64,000 bases of DNA from Sarcocystis neurona. Its lineage: Eukaryota; Apicomplexa; Conoidasida; Eucoccidiorida; Sarcocystidae. The stretch lies in the NCBI GenBank assembly GCA_000727475.1, contig KL647293.1, positions 535,216 to 599,215 of the forward strand, in the 5' to 3' direction. The notes under the pieces were generated by a model. It saw nothing but the letters and a program-made list of their open reading frames with translations, ran no database searches and had not been told where the DNA came from. Numbering within the stretch: the stretch's first letter is position 1; each line of letters starts with the position of its first letter. Below are positions 23,701 to 33,946 of the stretch, in pieces. A program made the position numbers and the translations under genes.

Positions 23701-24797
23701 ATACGTCCGCTGATGTTTGTAGGTGCTGCAGCTGCTGCTGCAGCACCTACAGCGGGCCTACTTCTTTGTTCGCCGGCTTCTGCTGCTCCTTCTGCTGTTG
23801 CGCCGTCCCCTGTCCACACTGCATTTGCAGCTCCTACGGCCGGTCGCCCTCGGTCTCTTTCCTCCGTTGCTGCTGCTGCTACAGCACTTTCCAGCTTTGA
23901 AGATATCGCAGCAGCACCTACCCTTGCTGCCGAGTCTGCTGCAGTCTCAACTGCTGTTCCAATCTGCACTACGCCTCTTTTCTCCGCTGCTGCTGCTTCT
24001 GCAACTTCTCGTGCTACTCCATATGGCTCTCCCCCGGACGCTGTCTTTGTTGCCCAGCTCCCTTGCGCTGCGCATGCAGCTGCACTTCGGCGTCGAGTTG
24101 AGAAAGACGATTGAGCAGCCTCTTCCGTCCTCGCTGCAGCCTCTTCGCTACTCTTGCTGGCGCCAATGGAGTTGCAGCGCTTGCGAGGTACTGCGTTCTT
24201 CTTCGCCGGTTCTTCCTGTCGTTCGTCGAGGCTGTCCTTCGTGTCGGTGCTGCAGCAGGGGTAATCCCTGGTGCTGCTCGACTGGCGACTTCTGCTATTC
24301 CTGTTCTTGCTGCCGGTATGACTGCTACTCGTTTTGTTGCTGTTGCTGCTGCTGCTATTCCTGTTGCCATTGCTGGCGCTGCTGCCGTCCACGTTGCCCT
24401 GGGTTCTGCAGGGGTTACGGCTGCTGACCTGGCTGCGACTGCTGTCCCCGCTGCCACCGCTGCGCGAGCCGGCGCCACCGTCCGCGCGTCGAACTTCGAA
24501 GACCCTGCCGTACTGTCCCGCACCAAGAGATGAATAAACGGGCATTGTGACAGTTCCCTGTGTCTTCAGGGTCACCGTTTGATAGCTCGTAATAACAAAT
24601 GCCCACAGAGCTCCATTAGAAGTACGAAAGTCTTTTTCTACTGGCACCCACCGCGGTCGGGTCGCTGGCGCCGCGGCAGTGCCAGGACCTGAACCCCCTA
24701 CGGAGAAGCTGGAAGAAGGGGCAACAAGGGCAGCAGGAGCAGCAGCAGCAGCGACAAGGCAAGAAGAAGAAGAAGGAGGAGGAGCAGCGAGAACCAT
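11716..24797 (-). CDS. CDK-like (CMGC) Ser/Thr protein kinase with giant inserts, 7 exons
   Basis: Exons (minus strand): 24797 to about 22297, 22111-21891, 20284-20102, 17585 to about 17257, 16327-16107, 15531-15379, 11959-11716. The phases of the joins agree. Kinase motifs occur in order: glycine loop GAGQYGRV (residues 92-99), YAAK with catalytic Lys at 792, alpha-C DVLRELSFYN, hinge VVEKCRADL, HRDLKPENLL, DLG in place of DFG, VITLPYRPPELL, EYGLSCDLWSLGV, and C-lobe ISPNKRLSAQCALAHPWF. All catalytic residues are present, so activity is likely. CMGC/CDK membership is inferred from the PPE region and C-lobe; a PSTAIRE-type cyclin helix is not obvious. About 680 residues of Ala/Ser/Gly/Glu-rich sequence separate the glycine loop from the lysine, and about 100 more sit in the activation segment. 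Predicted length is about 1283 aa. The donors of exons 1 and 4 are uncertain (22297 or 22273; 17257 or about 17215). Confidence 0.85.
13800..14140. repeat. Degenerate minisatellite, about 108-base unit, kinase intron 6
   Basis: Roughly three diverged copies alternate a TACGTGTCTGT/CACACGTGTGTCT-like block with a GCAGATTTTCTCACCCATATACAT-like block. It is clearest as a repeating peptide pattern in the minus-strand frame (LPGIHQD..., LPGIQQT..., LHDTHRH...). It lies in the 3.4 kb sixth intron of the kinase and is not coding. Confidence 0.6.
14227..14385. repeat. 79-base direct tandem duplication
   Basis: Two copies, 14227-14305 and 14306-14385, share the order TGTACACG, AGACACATATT, ATATATGTGTGTATAT, ACGTATACAAATAC, TACGGTTTCGCC with few differences. 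They sit in kinase intron 6 and abut the ACAT satellite. Confidence 0.85.
14396..14732. repeat. ACAT/ATGT tetranucleotide satellite
   Basis: More than 300 bases of CATA units interspersed with CATGTA and CATGCA variants. Because ACAT and ATGT are reverse complements, both strands stay open in several frames (Tyr-Ile-His-Thr or Met-Tyr-Val-Cys repeats). These are artefacts of the repeat, not genes. Confidence 0.95.
15745..16045. repeat. Degenerate 55-65-base minisatellite, kinase intron 5
   Basis: About five diverged units, each containing a TGTGAATCCA/GTGGAGTCAC-like start, a CACGTATGTGTAG-like middle and a GTTCTCCATATACATATAT-like end. The array fills most of the 575-base fifth intron of the kinase. 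Confidence 0.7.
16770..17115. repeat. TA/CA/CATA-rich microsatellite stretch, kinase intron 4
   Basis: Interrupted TATATA, CACACA and CATACATA runs, including about seven CATA units near 16911-16936 and TATATATG units at 17081-17112. It lies in the fourth kinase intron. Confidence 0.8.
18325..18540. repeat. TATG/TGTA microsatellite, kinase intron 3
   Basis: About 200 bases of TGTATG, TATATA and GTATGT units. Long open frames on both strands are repeat artefacts. Confidence 0.85.
18740..19040. repeat. Degenerate minisatellite with GATGCCCGCGTATA-like core, kinase intron 3
   Basis: The core ATGCCCGCGTATA or ATGCCCGTGTCTA recurs at intervals of about 45-120 bases (near 18755, 18795, 18834, 18955), each followed by TATCCACACGCC-like sequence. 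The array is diverged and lies in intron 3 of the kinase. Confidence 0.55.
23719..23750. repeat. Perfect 13-bp inverted repeat within a CTG tract
   Basis: GTAGGTGCTGCAG, then CTGCTG, then CTGCAGCACCTAC. The arms pair perfectly around a 6-base loop. It lies inside the coding insert of the kinase, where it encodes an Ala run, and could form a hairpin in DNA or RNA. Confidence 0.9.
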
Positions 24798-25250
24798 ATT
24801 TGAAACCGTGAACGGAGGCGCTTATTCACAGAAGCAGACTAGAGAACGACATCGGAGACGGTAAGACACAGCGGTGAGCAGACAGGAAAGTAGAATCAAA
24901 CGCAGCAGAAGAAAGTGTTATAGATTCACGTCGCTACGCATACATACGTATGTGCACAAGTGGACACACGTATGCACCCATATATATATATACATATATA
25001 TACATGCGTTTTCGCTGGTGAGTCTGTGGGTGCACGGACACACGTAGTTCAGAAGCAAATCTACGTGTCTGGTAATTCGTATGCATGGGACTATCAGAAA
25101 GACCCAGACCCTGGGGATGGAAACGGATATTTGTAGACATGTATACTGGCGAATGTGTACTTGGAGGCTGGGGATTTCCCAGTCAGGCCGCCGGCGGGGC
25201 CAAGGAGCTCAGCGGTTCAGTTCAGCGGTGCATCGAGAGAAGTCGTAAAG

Positions 25251-25530
25251 TCAGTAAAAAGCTGGAATGAGTCTGTCTATTTTTAGTGGAGGCCTGCCTG
25301 CAAACTTTTCGCACGTATGGAAGGGATCTACGAAATTTGTAATCGCTGTCGCACACGTGTGGATTCCCTCAGCAGCTGGAAAAAATTCGGACAAGTAGGC
25401 AGGGGTTCTGTTGCGCCTTTGCAAACTTGAGAAACTTAGCGAAACGTCGTGAACGTGTGCGAGGTCAATCTCGGCCGTACAAGCCCGTGTCGTCCCGCCC
25501 TCCAGCAGCTGCCTGCTTGCACTACCTTTG
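25251..25530 (-). CDS. Possible terminal exon, unidentified
   Basis: On the minus strand, the sequence after a GTGCTACAG acceptor near 25531 stays open for about 90 codons to a TGA at 25251-25253. The product has mixed, non-repetitive composition (EIDLAHVHDV, ITNFVDPFHTCEKF), unlike the surrounding shadows. No start codon or upstream exon could be linked, and no family is recognised. It could be a chance frame. Confidence 0.25.
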
Positions 25531-26002
25531 AGCTGTAGCACCGGCCACCAGAAGACACACACCAGGACGACCCTGCTGCCACCGCACAGCGCGAAAGGCA
25601 GAATTTCCCGTGGAGCTGGCTAATACGACCATTAAGTGGGAAAATGGAAGAGGCGCACGGACGAAGGGGAAGAAGGCAAAAAGCAAAAGACGAATTCTGC
25701 ACATGCGACATCTCCTGCTCACAAAATCAGTAGACAGGAACCGCCAGGCCGTTTGCACAACTGCATGTGGTTCTGTAGGAGGGTTCTGCCGCAGCGGCGG
25801 GAGTGGACCATAACACCGCATCATCGACAGAGCGGAGGCTCTCATTAGAAGAACAATAGTAATGTAGTAGCCTACGGAACTTATATCACGAGTTTGACCT
25901 GTAGCACCGCTTTGAGCTGCCTTCTGGGGGCTATTGTTAGCCATCCGTTTACCACCGCAGGCACTGATAATCACGCTAGCGAAAAGTGCTACCCTATGGT
26001 GT

Positions 26003-26056
26003 ACCACTGCTGCTGAACACTTCTGCTGCACCACTGCTGCTGAACATTTCTACTAC
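26003..26056. repeat. 27-base tandem duplication
   Basis: Two copies of ACCACTGCTGCTGAACA followed by CTTCTGCTGC or TTTCTACTAC, at 26003-26029 and 26030-26056. Confidence 0.8.
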
Positions 26057-29000
26057 TGGGGTTGTTCTGAGACGACTGCTCCTGATAATAGGACGACTGC
26101 GGTAAGACTAAAAGTCGTAGGATTAGAGGACAACTTGTACTACCAGGGATATTGTGACATCAGTCTTGCACACTATACGTGGTAGTGGTACGTGGGCTCT
26201 CTTGCTCCTGCTACTGAACTAATGCTAGCACTGTTCGTGGGAGTACTAGTCCTTATGTAGGGCCTTGCGGGCATGTACACGGCAGCAGGTAGAGACAACT
26301 CGGACGGCTTGGTAAAGTGCTCTTTACACAGCCAGCCCTACCAACACGACCCCTTTTTCTACAACCACGTTCAGACTTGCCCCACTCTTATTGCTACTGC
26401 TTCCGCTAGTAGTCCTAACCGGCGCCGCGAGAGTGTATACGGGTGCTCTTCTAACCAGTTAATAGAAAGGCGCATCGAACTCGGCGCATGCACATGTTAA
26501 ATCGACTAAGAAGAAACAATGCAAGTCAAGTGCACATGATTCCTTCGTCCACGACATAGTTTTGCACAATACCTTCACACCTGTATCAGTTCTGACTTCA
26601 CATATCTGCGTGTATAGTCTACCTGTGCTGTTCGTATCCATGTGGTGCACGCATCTGCGTGAACTAGCACGGGATGAGTGGCGCACATGAACAAGCAAGT
26701 CGAACACAAGACACAGCTATGCGCGTGTACCCCACGCCCTGGGATGCACACACAAGTATGGGTGTCCTCATTCGTACCCGTGCACCTACGATTATATCGG
26801 AGTATCTACATCTGTAGGTCTGTGAATGCTAACGCATCCTCCGCCGTTCAAGAAGATCACCGGAAAGGCAACGCCGACCGGCCGGCCGCTTTCGCGTGAC
26901 GCGCCGCACGAGCGACTGGCGATGTAATACTCTTTGCTTATAGAATTTGATACACTTGTGTCTCAGTGTCACCTGAAGGGCGTTTAATAGATGAGCAAAG
27001 GAGACATGCATATATGAGCATAGGTATGAACTCATTCACGTGTGAGACGCAGACGTATGCAGAGTACCTCCCTGCTTGACCTATTATGCCCACAAATACA
27101 CATACGTCGACGTCAAATATCGACAAGAAAAGGACGTGTGCCAGCACATTTCGGCCTGCTGGACATCCTTCTCTGTGCGCACACACTTTCTTTTGCCGCA
27201 CAAATAACTGAGGAGACAAGGATCCGCCTACGGAGTACTACTGAACTAATAGATAGCTGCCTATACTTGCTGGATTCGGATATAGACATAGCGGTGCTAC
27301 CACTTTCCAGCCACGCCTGCGCATACCACTGAGAGCCGTCAAGAGGCGTATGCGGTGATCTTCGAAAGCTCAAGTATATATCACAATATTGCACTTTACG
27401 TATGTCGATGAATGCGCAGCACGCTACAGGCTGCAACATACGTATGCGCGCGTGTAACTACTTGCGTGTACCGGTGAAGCATTGTAAGCCTGGTGCCAGG
27501 TCGATGAGGCGCCTGGCTTGGTTCGTGCGTATGTTCTGTGCAGCGCCTTGAAAAAGAAACGCGCACCCTACCTGTGCAAAACATAGGCGTTGATTCGCGT
27601 ACTGAACATGCGGAATTGGATCGTAGCAACCACGCACTACCTAAAAGTAGCTGTAGAAAACGCCCACACCTACAGGTAAGGGCGCTCGTTGTATCCAGAT
27701 ACGTGAGTGCTATGCATGCATAGGTACTGAGTTACTTTTTGTGCTTATGTTGTGGGGTTTGATGTAGGTGCATGAAAGGAGGGTGTAATACCTCTGCGTG
27801 GCTGTACGCGTAAGTCCTCAGTTGCAACCCAAAGGCGCCACCGTGGATCGTTGTGCGGCTGCAATAATGGCAGCGGCACGCTACGAGAGTAGGCAGAAAG
27901 CTTCTTCTACGTTCCTCTGATTTTCCCGCTGAGGTGAACGTCTGTTTTTCCTGGACAACTCTGAGTCTCCAGCGCACCGATTGGTGTCTTCTGTTATACG
28001 CGCGTACGTCGCTAGCGGTCCACAGTGCAAATTGCCTACGTTAATGTGTCCATACGCACCCATAAATAGAGGTGCACAGAGAAGGACGCTCAAATATGTT
28101 TCCTGCACGCCTCTGCGTGTATGTGTTTGTGTATCTCGGAGCATATGTGACCGTGTACACGTCAGCGTGTAGAGGGACTTGTTTGCAGAAAAACATCATC
28201 GGTAAACCTACGAACGAAGCAAAAACGAATCCCCTCGACACAGAACACAGCGGTACTGCGGCCTTTGAGTCGGGTCGGAGACCCGTGCTAGTTTCTAGAT
28301 TTTACTCCCATGTTTTTACTGTCGTTACCGGGCCACTACTAGTGATTCCCTGTGAGGAAGTGCGCGTGTGCGTATCAGTTCGTGCACCTTCATTGTACAG
28401 AATACTTCTACGTATATCTCCAACTGAAGACCGGATGGGCAGGTTTACACTCTGGCAAAAATAGTGAAGCGTATTCACGTGAATTTTTTGAACCACTTGC
28501 AGCGTGCGTCCACGGTTTAGAACGCACACCTTCAGGTTCGTGTTTGCATAGCTTTGCCCAATATATTACTGGAGCAGGAAAGTGTGTACGTATATTTTCT
28601 TTCTGGTGCACGGATGTCAATTTCATTGATGTACGCATGTTTCTTTCTGTGTCACACATCGGCGCATACCGATCTCTTTACACATACGTATCTTTACGTA
28701 TGCGTATACGTATACGCCTCTCCAGGTTATGCATGCACTGCGTCTGCTGACACATAGGTATGTTTATGCCTGCAGGCAAATAGCTGTATACACCCTCCTG
28801 CGCACATAATACGTAGAGTCCTTTATGCATGTATGCACAGGCACACGTACGTATTATTGCCTTTTCGCGCATACGGAGTCGTACATAGACATACTGTGCA
28901 ACCCAAATTACTTCAGTAATGAGGTACACGATTCATCTTTGCGGCCTTTTGCATTCTCGTCCGCGGGCGTTTTTTTTGCCGTAAGCAGCACACGCGACCA

Positions 29001-30751
29001 GTCACTTGCTGAAAAAAAGATGCGTTGGGGACACACACACACATACACACACTCCAGTGGATTGTTCTCTACTTGAAAGAAATGCCGAAGTGTGCGTATT
29101 AGTAAAAGACAGAGAACCGCTTTACACGCAGAATGAAAGCCTACACCTGCATAGAGTGGACCCACCGCGTTTGGTGGCTCCAGTTCTTGCAGCGTTGTCG
29201 CAATCTTCGAAGCTCTCCCACACACGCATGTACACCTGCCATTTCATGGGGGCGGGCGGCAGAAGCATATGAGGATGTGTGATTGTTTTTGCCAAAAAAG
29301 ACTTGATGTGGCGCTTCGGACAAGCGGGATGGTGTGTACGTGCATCTTTGTGAGTGAAATATTGCACACGGCAGATCGCACTTCCGATGGATGCGTCGAG
29401 CACTACGTGGCTCATTAGGAATTGCTGACTCAGATGTGAGTGTGTGAAAGAGTACTTCTCAGCGGCACAAGTAACGCGGAAACCTTAGTCTTACCGCAAA
29501 TAATAGTGATTCCCCGGAAACGTCGAGTTCCTTCACAAACGCGTAGCAAGAGGATGCGAAATCGTGCTTGACATAAGAATGAAGGGATGTAGCACGATCG
29601 TCACCTTCGTGTGAGTACAATACCCTTTACAGAAAGGAAAAAGATCAGGCAACTATGTAGTCAAGGGATTTTGGACAATACTCCCTTTCTTCATGGGGGA
29701 CAGTTGCATAGATACTTGCCCACAGCTGCTTATGTGGTGGAGGGGAGGCAACGCTCTTTTGTGATTGCGATATGGCGCACTTGGATACACGAAGTCTCTT
29801 TCATTCTTCTGGCAACAGCTTTGTGTTCAGGGATCTTTCCACCCATCTGCAGCCGGGAGAAGACTCTAAAAAACAATGCAGAAACATGTAGCTGGGGCGC
29901 GGATAGTAAAACAAAAGCTCACTTTTCCGGTCTACGTTTTCCTTGCTCATCCAGTGTCGTCTGCAGTCTCCCATAGACACACAAAGCGAATGGAGATATG
30001 CGAGTATGCAGATATACGCCTTAGCCTACCTGCAGATACACCGCACACACATTTCTACACCTGTGTTTTGCACACAAGGGTACTGGTTTTATGCTGAGAA
30101 GTAAAAAGTGGTTGTTTATCTTCCGTATTCGTGCGTGCGTATATGTGAAGACCTATATGCGTCCTGAAGACGAGTGTTCATATCTCATGAGAGGAAAAGA
30201 AATGGTTGCTGAAAGGTGACGCTGTAGACGTCGCAAAGAATTATGTGGAAGTGAACGCCATCCCGACTCGCAGTAACGTGTGTGCACCGTGTATATGCGT
30301 GAATAGATGTACCACAGATATTAAGGTGAAGACGTGACTCATGAGCGTACACGCAGGGGCTAGCTGTGAGCGTTTACGCGGTGGTATGGAAGCGTGACCC
30401 TTTCACGTTCACGTAAACGGTGTTGCCTTTCCTACCGAATTAGGATTACGCAGCAGGAAGTTGCAAGGGCATTCCAGAATCATCGCCACTTCGCCTGCAG
30501 AGCGGTTTATTTTGCTCTTTGAATGTCTGGACCAGTCCTTAACAGGTAATGTCGGTTTTCGGTAGTTTCAGGACTACAGCAGCTTCCTACTAAAGTGATG
30601 GTATTCGTAGACTATTTACTGTTCACGTTTGTCAGGACTGACGACGAATCACCTGCACTTACGCCCTTCGACGTCGGTGTGGCTGACAACACAGAATTGA
30701 AGCGTAAGGAACGTTTGCTAGCATGGGTGTCGTGCAGACGATACAGGTGAC

Positions 30752-31225
30752 CTACGTGACGGCGAGGAAAAGCACCTCGAGCAGATAAGATCCGTCATTG
30801 GTCAAGGCCGCCACGAAGGCGGTATACAGCTGGTTTGTGTGTTGGTCGAGATTTTTGACGGTTTTAAAGGATAGGGATAAACCGTAATTTTCTTGCGTCC
30901 CTGAGACGGCTCTGTTCTCATCATTTCCCATGCTGCACCCACAGCACATCTCATTATTGTTGCTCGCTTTTCTCCCACTAAAGTGTATTACAACCACTTT
31001 GCCATGCGTGTGACCCCCGGTCACGGTATGACAGCGTGGCGACTGGACAGTTCCGCCGTTGAAATTTATGGGATAGAGTGAGCCTATACTATTGGCCTGC
31101 GTGTTTGAGGTAGAACTTTCGGCAGTTGGCAAACTACTCTCTTCATGGCTTCCGTCTTTTTTCGCAACCGCTTTTACCGGCCCTCCGGATAAGACGTAAA
31201 TTTCACGAGTCGGTTTGTTCTCCAT
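30752..31225 (-). CDS. Hypothetical protein, 157 aa
   Basis: An ATG at 31225 in good context (AGCACCATGG) opens a 157-codon frame on the minus strand ending at a TGA. The product is hydrophilic and Ser/Asn/Gly-rich, has a CCGC cluster near residue 94, and ends in a short hydrophobic stretch (SYLLEVLFLAVT). No conserved domain or clear signal peptide is seen. A single intact frame with ATG context and even composition in a repeat-poor block makes it plausible. It may also be the first exon of a longer gene. Neighbours on both sides are empty for more than a kilobase. Confidence 0.35.
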   Translation of the reverse strand: MENKPTREIYVLSGGPVKAVAKKDGSHEESSLPTAESSTSNTQANSIGSLYPINFNGGTVQSPRCHTVTGGHTHGKVVVIHFSGRKASNNNEMCCGCSMGNDENRAVSGTQENYGLSLSFKTVKNLDQHTNQLYTAFVAALTNDGSYLLEVLFLAVT

Positions 31226-32484
31226 GGTGCTTAGTATGGGAGGAAAGAAGATAGGCGAGGAACGTCAGCAATGCAGCAAGGCTGTATGTGCTGAAACGGT
31301 GCAGATCCTCGAGAAGTAGGTGCGAACAGTCAGGATGACTGCTTTCAACTACAGCTAATTACAAAAACTATGATCTGAGTTGAAGTATCTATGTAGAAGT
31401 TGGTATTGAGAATATTGTATCCCCTACAGTTGTCCAGAAGAATGTTTACGCGCAGGCGCACACACACGTGTGTGTGTCCGTGTATCCCGTGTATCCTGTG
31501 GGCATATGTCGATGAAATGTACAAAGATGTAGAATCTAAGAATTAAAGATGCACTGTGGTCGCCCTTGAAGCATTTCTGCTCGCGCCCTGGACGGCGTGG
31601 AGCAGCTCTGTCGGGTCCGTCCAACTGGTACGACTACCGTGTGTAACGCGTCATGTAGATCAGGCTTTGGAAGTGCTCGACAAGTCGCTACTGCTGCTGA
31701 AGAAGAATGACACAGCATGGATACAAGGGTTTTATCCTACTCTGGACAACCTTCACGCGAACGCCAAGACCCGCCTGCCTCTATCATATGCCACGTTGGT
31801 GTTGCCATGCCCATAAAAATTGAATGTAGACATTAAAACATAAACCACGAGTACTACGGAGTGAACTGATATTTGTATTGTCGGAATGAAGTTGTGCGTT
31901 TTAAGATCTTGAAACTTTCCACTCGACACATTCCGCCCCCATGCCTGTGCTGTCTGTACAGCGCGGCTCTTTGTCGCACGCCGCTTCCACCTGACCTTCA
32001 GAAGCAACGTAGACCGACAAAAGTCTACTTTGCTCATCTGTTACAAGGGCATTATATAGCACACACGTCTGCCATCGAGCGTAGGTTCTCACGGGATTCC
32101 GCACTGTACGACAGAGTGTGTCCACCAGACCTCTAGCACTGATGAAGGCTTCCTGCGTGCGTTTCCTTTGAGGGCCAAAGGTGGCAAGTGCTGGAACTGG
32201 CCTTATCAGCTACACGCGTCTGCGCACAGCGGAGGCCAACAAACGCCACCCGCGTGGGCCTCGGCCGAACGAACAGTCGCTCCGTACTCTACAGAATTCC
32301 GCACTCACAAAGATTGGTAGCGTTTTCACCCACATAGGACGTAGCAACATCTGTCTCAAGTTGAAGTGTACCGCCTGATCTGACAATCAAGCGGAGGTCT
32401 CCCTCGGCCGGCCCACCGTTATGTGCCGTATTTCACCGCTGTAGGTTATGATCCTCACTTTTGTGTGTCCCCGCAATCCCTTCG
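31226..32484. other. Intergenic, nothing supported
   Basis: A CACACACGTGTGTGTG palindromic microsatellite lies near 31458-31475. A plus-strand protein-like frame (31650-31816) has a possible acceptor but no partner exon. Nothing else is recognised. Confidence 0.4.
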
Positions 32485-33946
32485 TCAGTGGCCGGGATTT
32501 TTGACGCCGAACTTCGCCAGCCGTTGATCAAGAATGGATATATCTTTACGAGACACTAGAGCCTCCGTGACTTCTTTCGGGGGAGCAAGGCCTAGTTTTT
32601 CTGCCAGTCGCCAGCGTTCGCTTCGAGAAATCCCGCAGCATGGCCCATACTGCGCAAAAAAGGAAAGAGTGCACGAGCACACTGTCAGAAAGTGTGCTCA
32701 TACTGAGAATGGGGTGGACCGACATTGTGGAGAGAATCTCGCGAATCTCTGTCGATATTCCGACGCAATGAGAAGAAGTAGAGCCACATATTGTTAGCAT
32801 CTTTGGAGGTGACTTGATAATAGTGGACGCTGTCATTGCTACGAAGGTAACATCCTGTCGCCAGGTCGAACTTCATTTGGTGCGTGACGTGAAAATATAG
32901 ACATGGACAGCTTTACCGTACGGCCGCGCACCCCGAAATCCCTGGCACAGCCTTGAATACAAGGCGAAACAGCGAAATTGGTGCAGGCGCCGCCCACACA
33001 CAAAAAGGCTATTGCAAGTGTTGCGTTTTTTCTGAGAAAACACGACGTGTAGAAAACTGGAACATATGGCGCGTATAAAGTCCACTGAGAAGGATCCATG
33101 GATGCGGATTTTCGAGAGCAACCGCAGCCAGGTGTAAAACGCACATTCTACCTAATACGCTAAGAAAAACCATCAGCTAATACATGTACTGGAGTTGCAA
33201 ATTGATGCACCGAAAGGATTTTGTATGTCTGTGAGATTGTTTCAGATTACGACGTCGTAAGAAGTGCTATCAGTTAATACATGTAGTGGAGTCTCAAGTT
33301 GATTTTTCGAAAGGCTGTTGTACATCTGTGTGACCATTTCGACTTACAACGCCGTATCAAGTTGCCAGCATACCTCAGGAATGACGTCGAACCGACAGAG
33401 CATCTGATCGGCATCTGCGGGGGTGGTTCCTTTTGTGCTCCAGGTTCCCACCGTCTCCCGCGAGTTAATTCTGTGGTGAGACAGGATATCCTCTTTAAGA
33501 GGCGTGCTTAACTTGTTGAACGCTGCGCGTCGAGTTAGACCCAAACCCGAAGGGCTGGACAGCCTCAGTTTCTCGCCGTTATCTTCATCTCTCCTCTGTC
33601 GTTGTCTTGAGGGTCCCCGCGTTTCTTCTTCTCTCGTAGACAAGTGCGATAAGGCTTCGTTCTGTTCACCTGCTTTCTTGCGAACCACGTCGTCTTTCCT
33701 AGATGTTGAAAGAACGTGTTCGCTTCCATGCGTCACCCTTCCGTGTCCGTGTAATTTCTGCGCTTCCACGTCCGGTGTTTCGTCGTCGTGCCTCTCCTCA
33801 TATTCCTTTGCACGGACGCGTCTTCGAACGCCTACTGGTGAAGAGAGTGGAAGTTGTCGCAGACGCCCCTTGTGCCATGATGCTGGAGTACCATTCCGTA
33901 ATGGTTGTCCTTTCTTGGGCGTTTGTAGCGGGCCGAGGTCGTCCAT
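32485..33946 (-). CDS. POLD4: DNA polymerase delta small subunit (POLD4/Cdm1-like), 2 exons
   Basis: Exon 1 is 33946-33374 and exon 2 is 32649-32485. Exon 1 ends LCRFDVIPE at a perfect donor (GAG followed by GTATGC). Exon 2 opens YGPCCGISRSERW after a TTTTTTGCGCAG acceptor. Both joins are phase 0, giving 245 aa. The join recreates the POLD4 signature: an (L)xxFD motif, then YGPCxGIxRxxRWxxAxxLGLxPPxEV (here AEKLGLAPPKEV, residues 207-218). POLD4 is the smallest, non-catalytic subunit of replicative DNA polymerase delta and acts in the nucleus in lagging-strand synthesis and repair. The conserved core is the last 65 residues. The first 180 residues are basic, charged and apparently disordered, so the protein is about twice the human length (107 aa). 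No clear PCNA-binding box was found at the N-terminus. The 724-base intron holds a 97-base tandem duplication. Confidence 0.85.
33174..33360. repeat. 97-base diverged tandem duplication in the POLD4 intron
   Basis: Copy 1 is 33174-33270 and copy 2 starts at 33271. They share CAGYTAATACATGTA, TGGAG, TTGAT, CGAAAGG, TTGTA, TCTGTG and CGTA blocks at matching spacing with about one quarter substitutions. Copy 2 runs almost to the exon 1 donor at 33373. Confidence 0.8.

Larger units (their letters stand above)
24798..30751. other. Repeat-poor stretch, only weak candidate exons
   Basis: About 6 kb upstream of the kinase start with no recognisable protein family. Several short frames look protein-like: 25530-25251 minus (listed separately), 26707-26459 minus, 27042-27332 plus, 29611-29976 plus. 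All lack an ATG in context or matching splice sites. A purine/TATA microsatellite occurs at 24970-25010. I see no RNA gene. Confidence 0.4.

Noticed and set aside
23040..24537. Plus-strand Leu/Cys-rich frames opposite the kinase exon 1
   Set aside because: Complement of poly-Ala/Ser/Gln codons gives poly-Leu/Cys; no motif and the minus strand is clearly coding.
31650..31816. Plus-strand frame reading ALEVLDKSLLLLKKNDTAW
   Set aside because: Protein-like, with a possible acceptor, but no convincing donor, start or partner exon.
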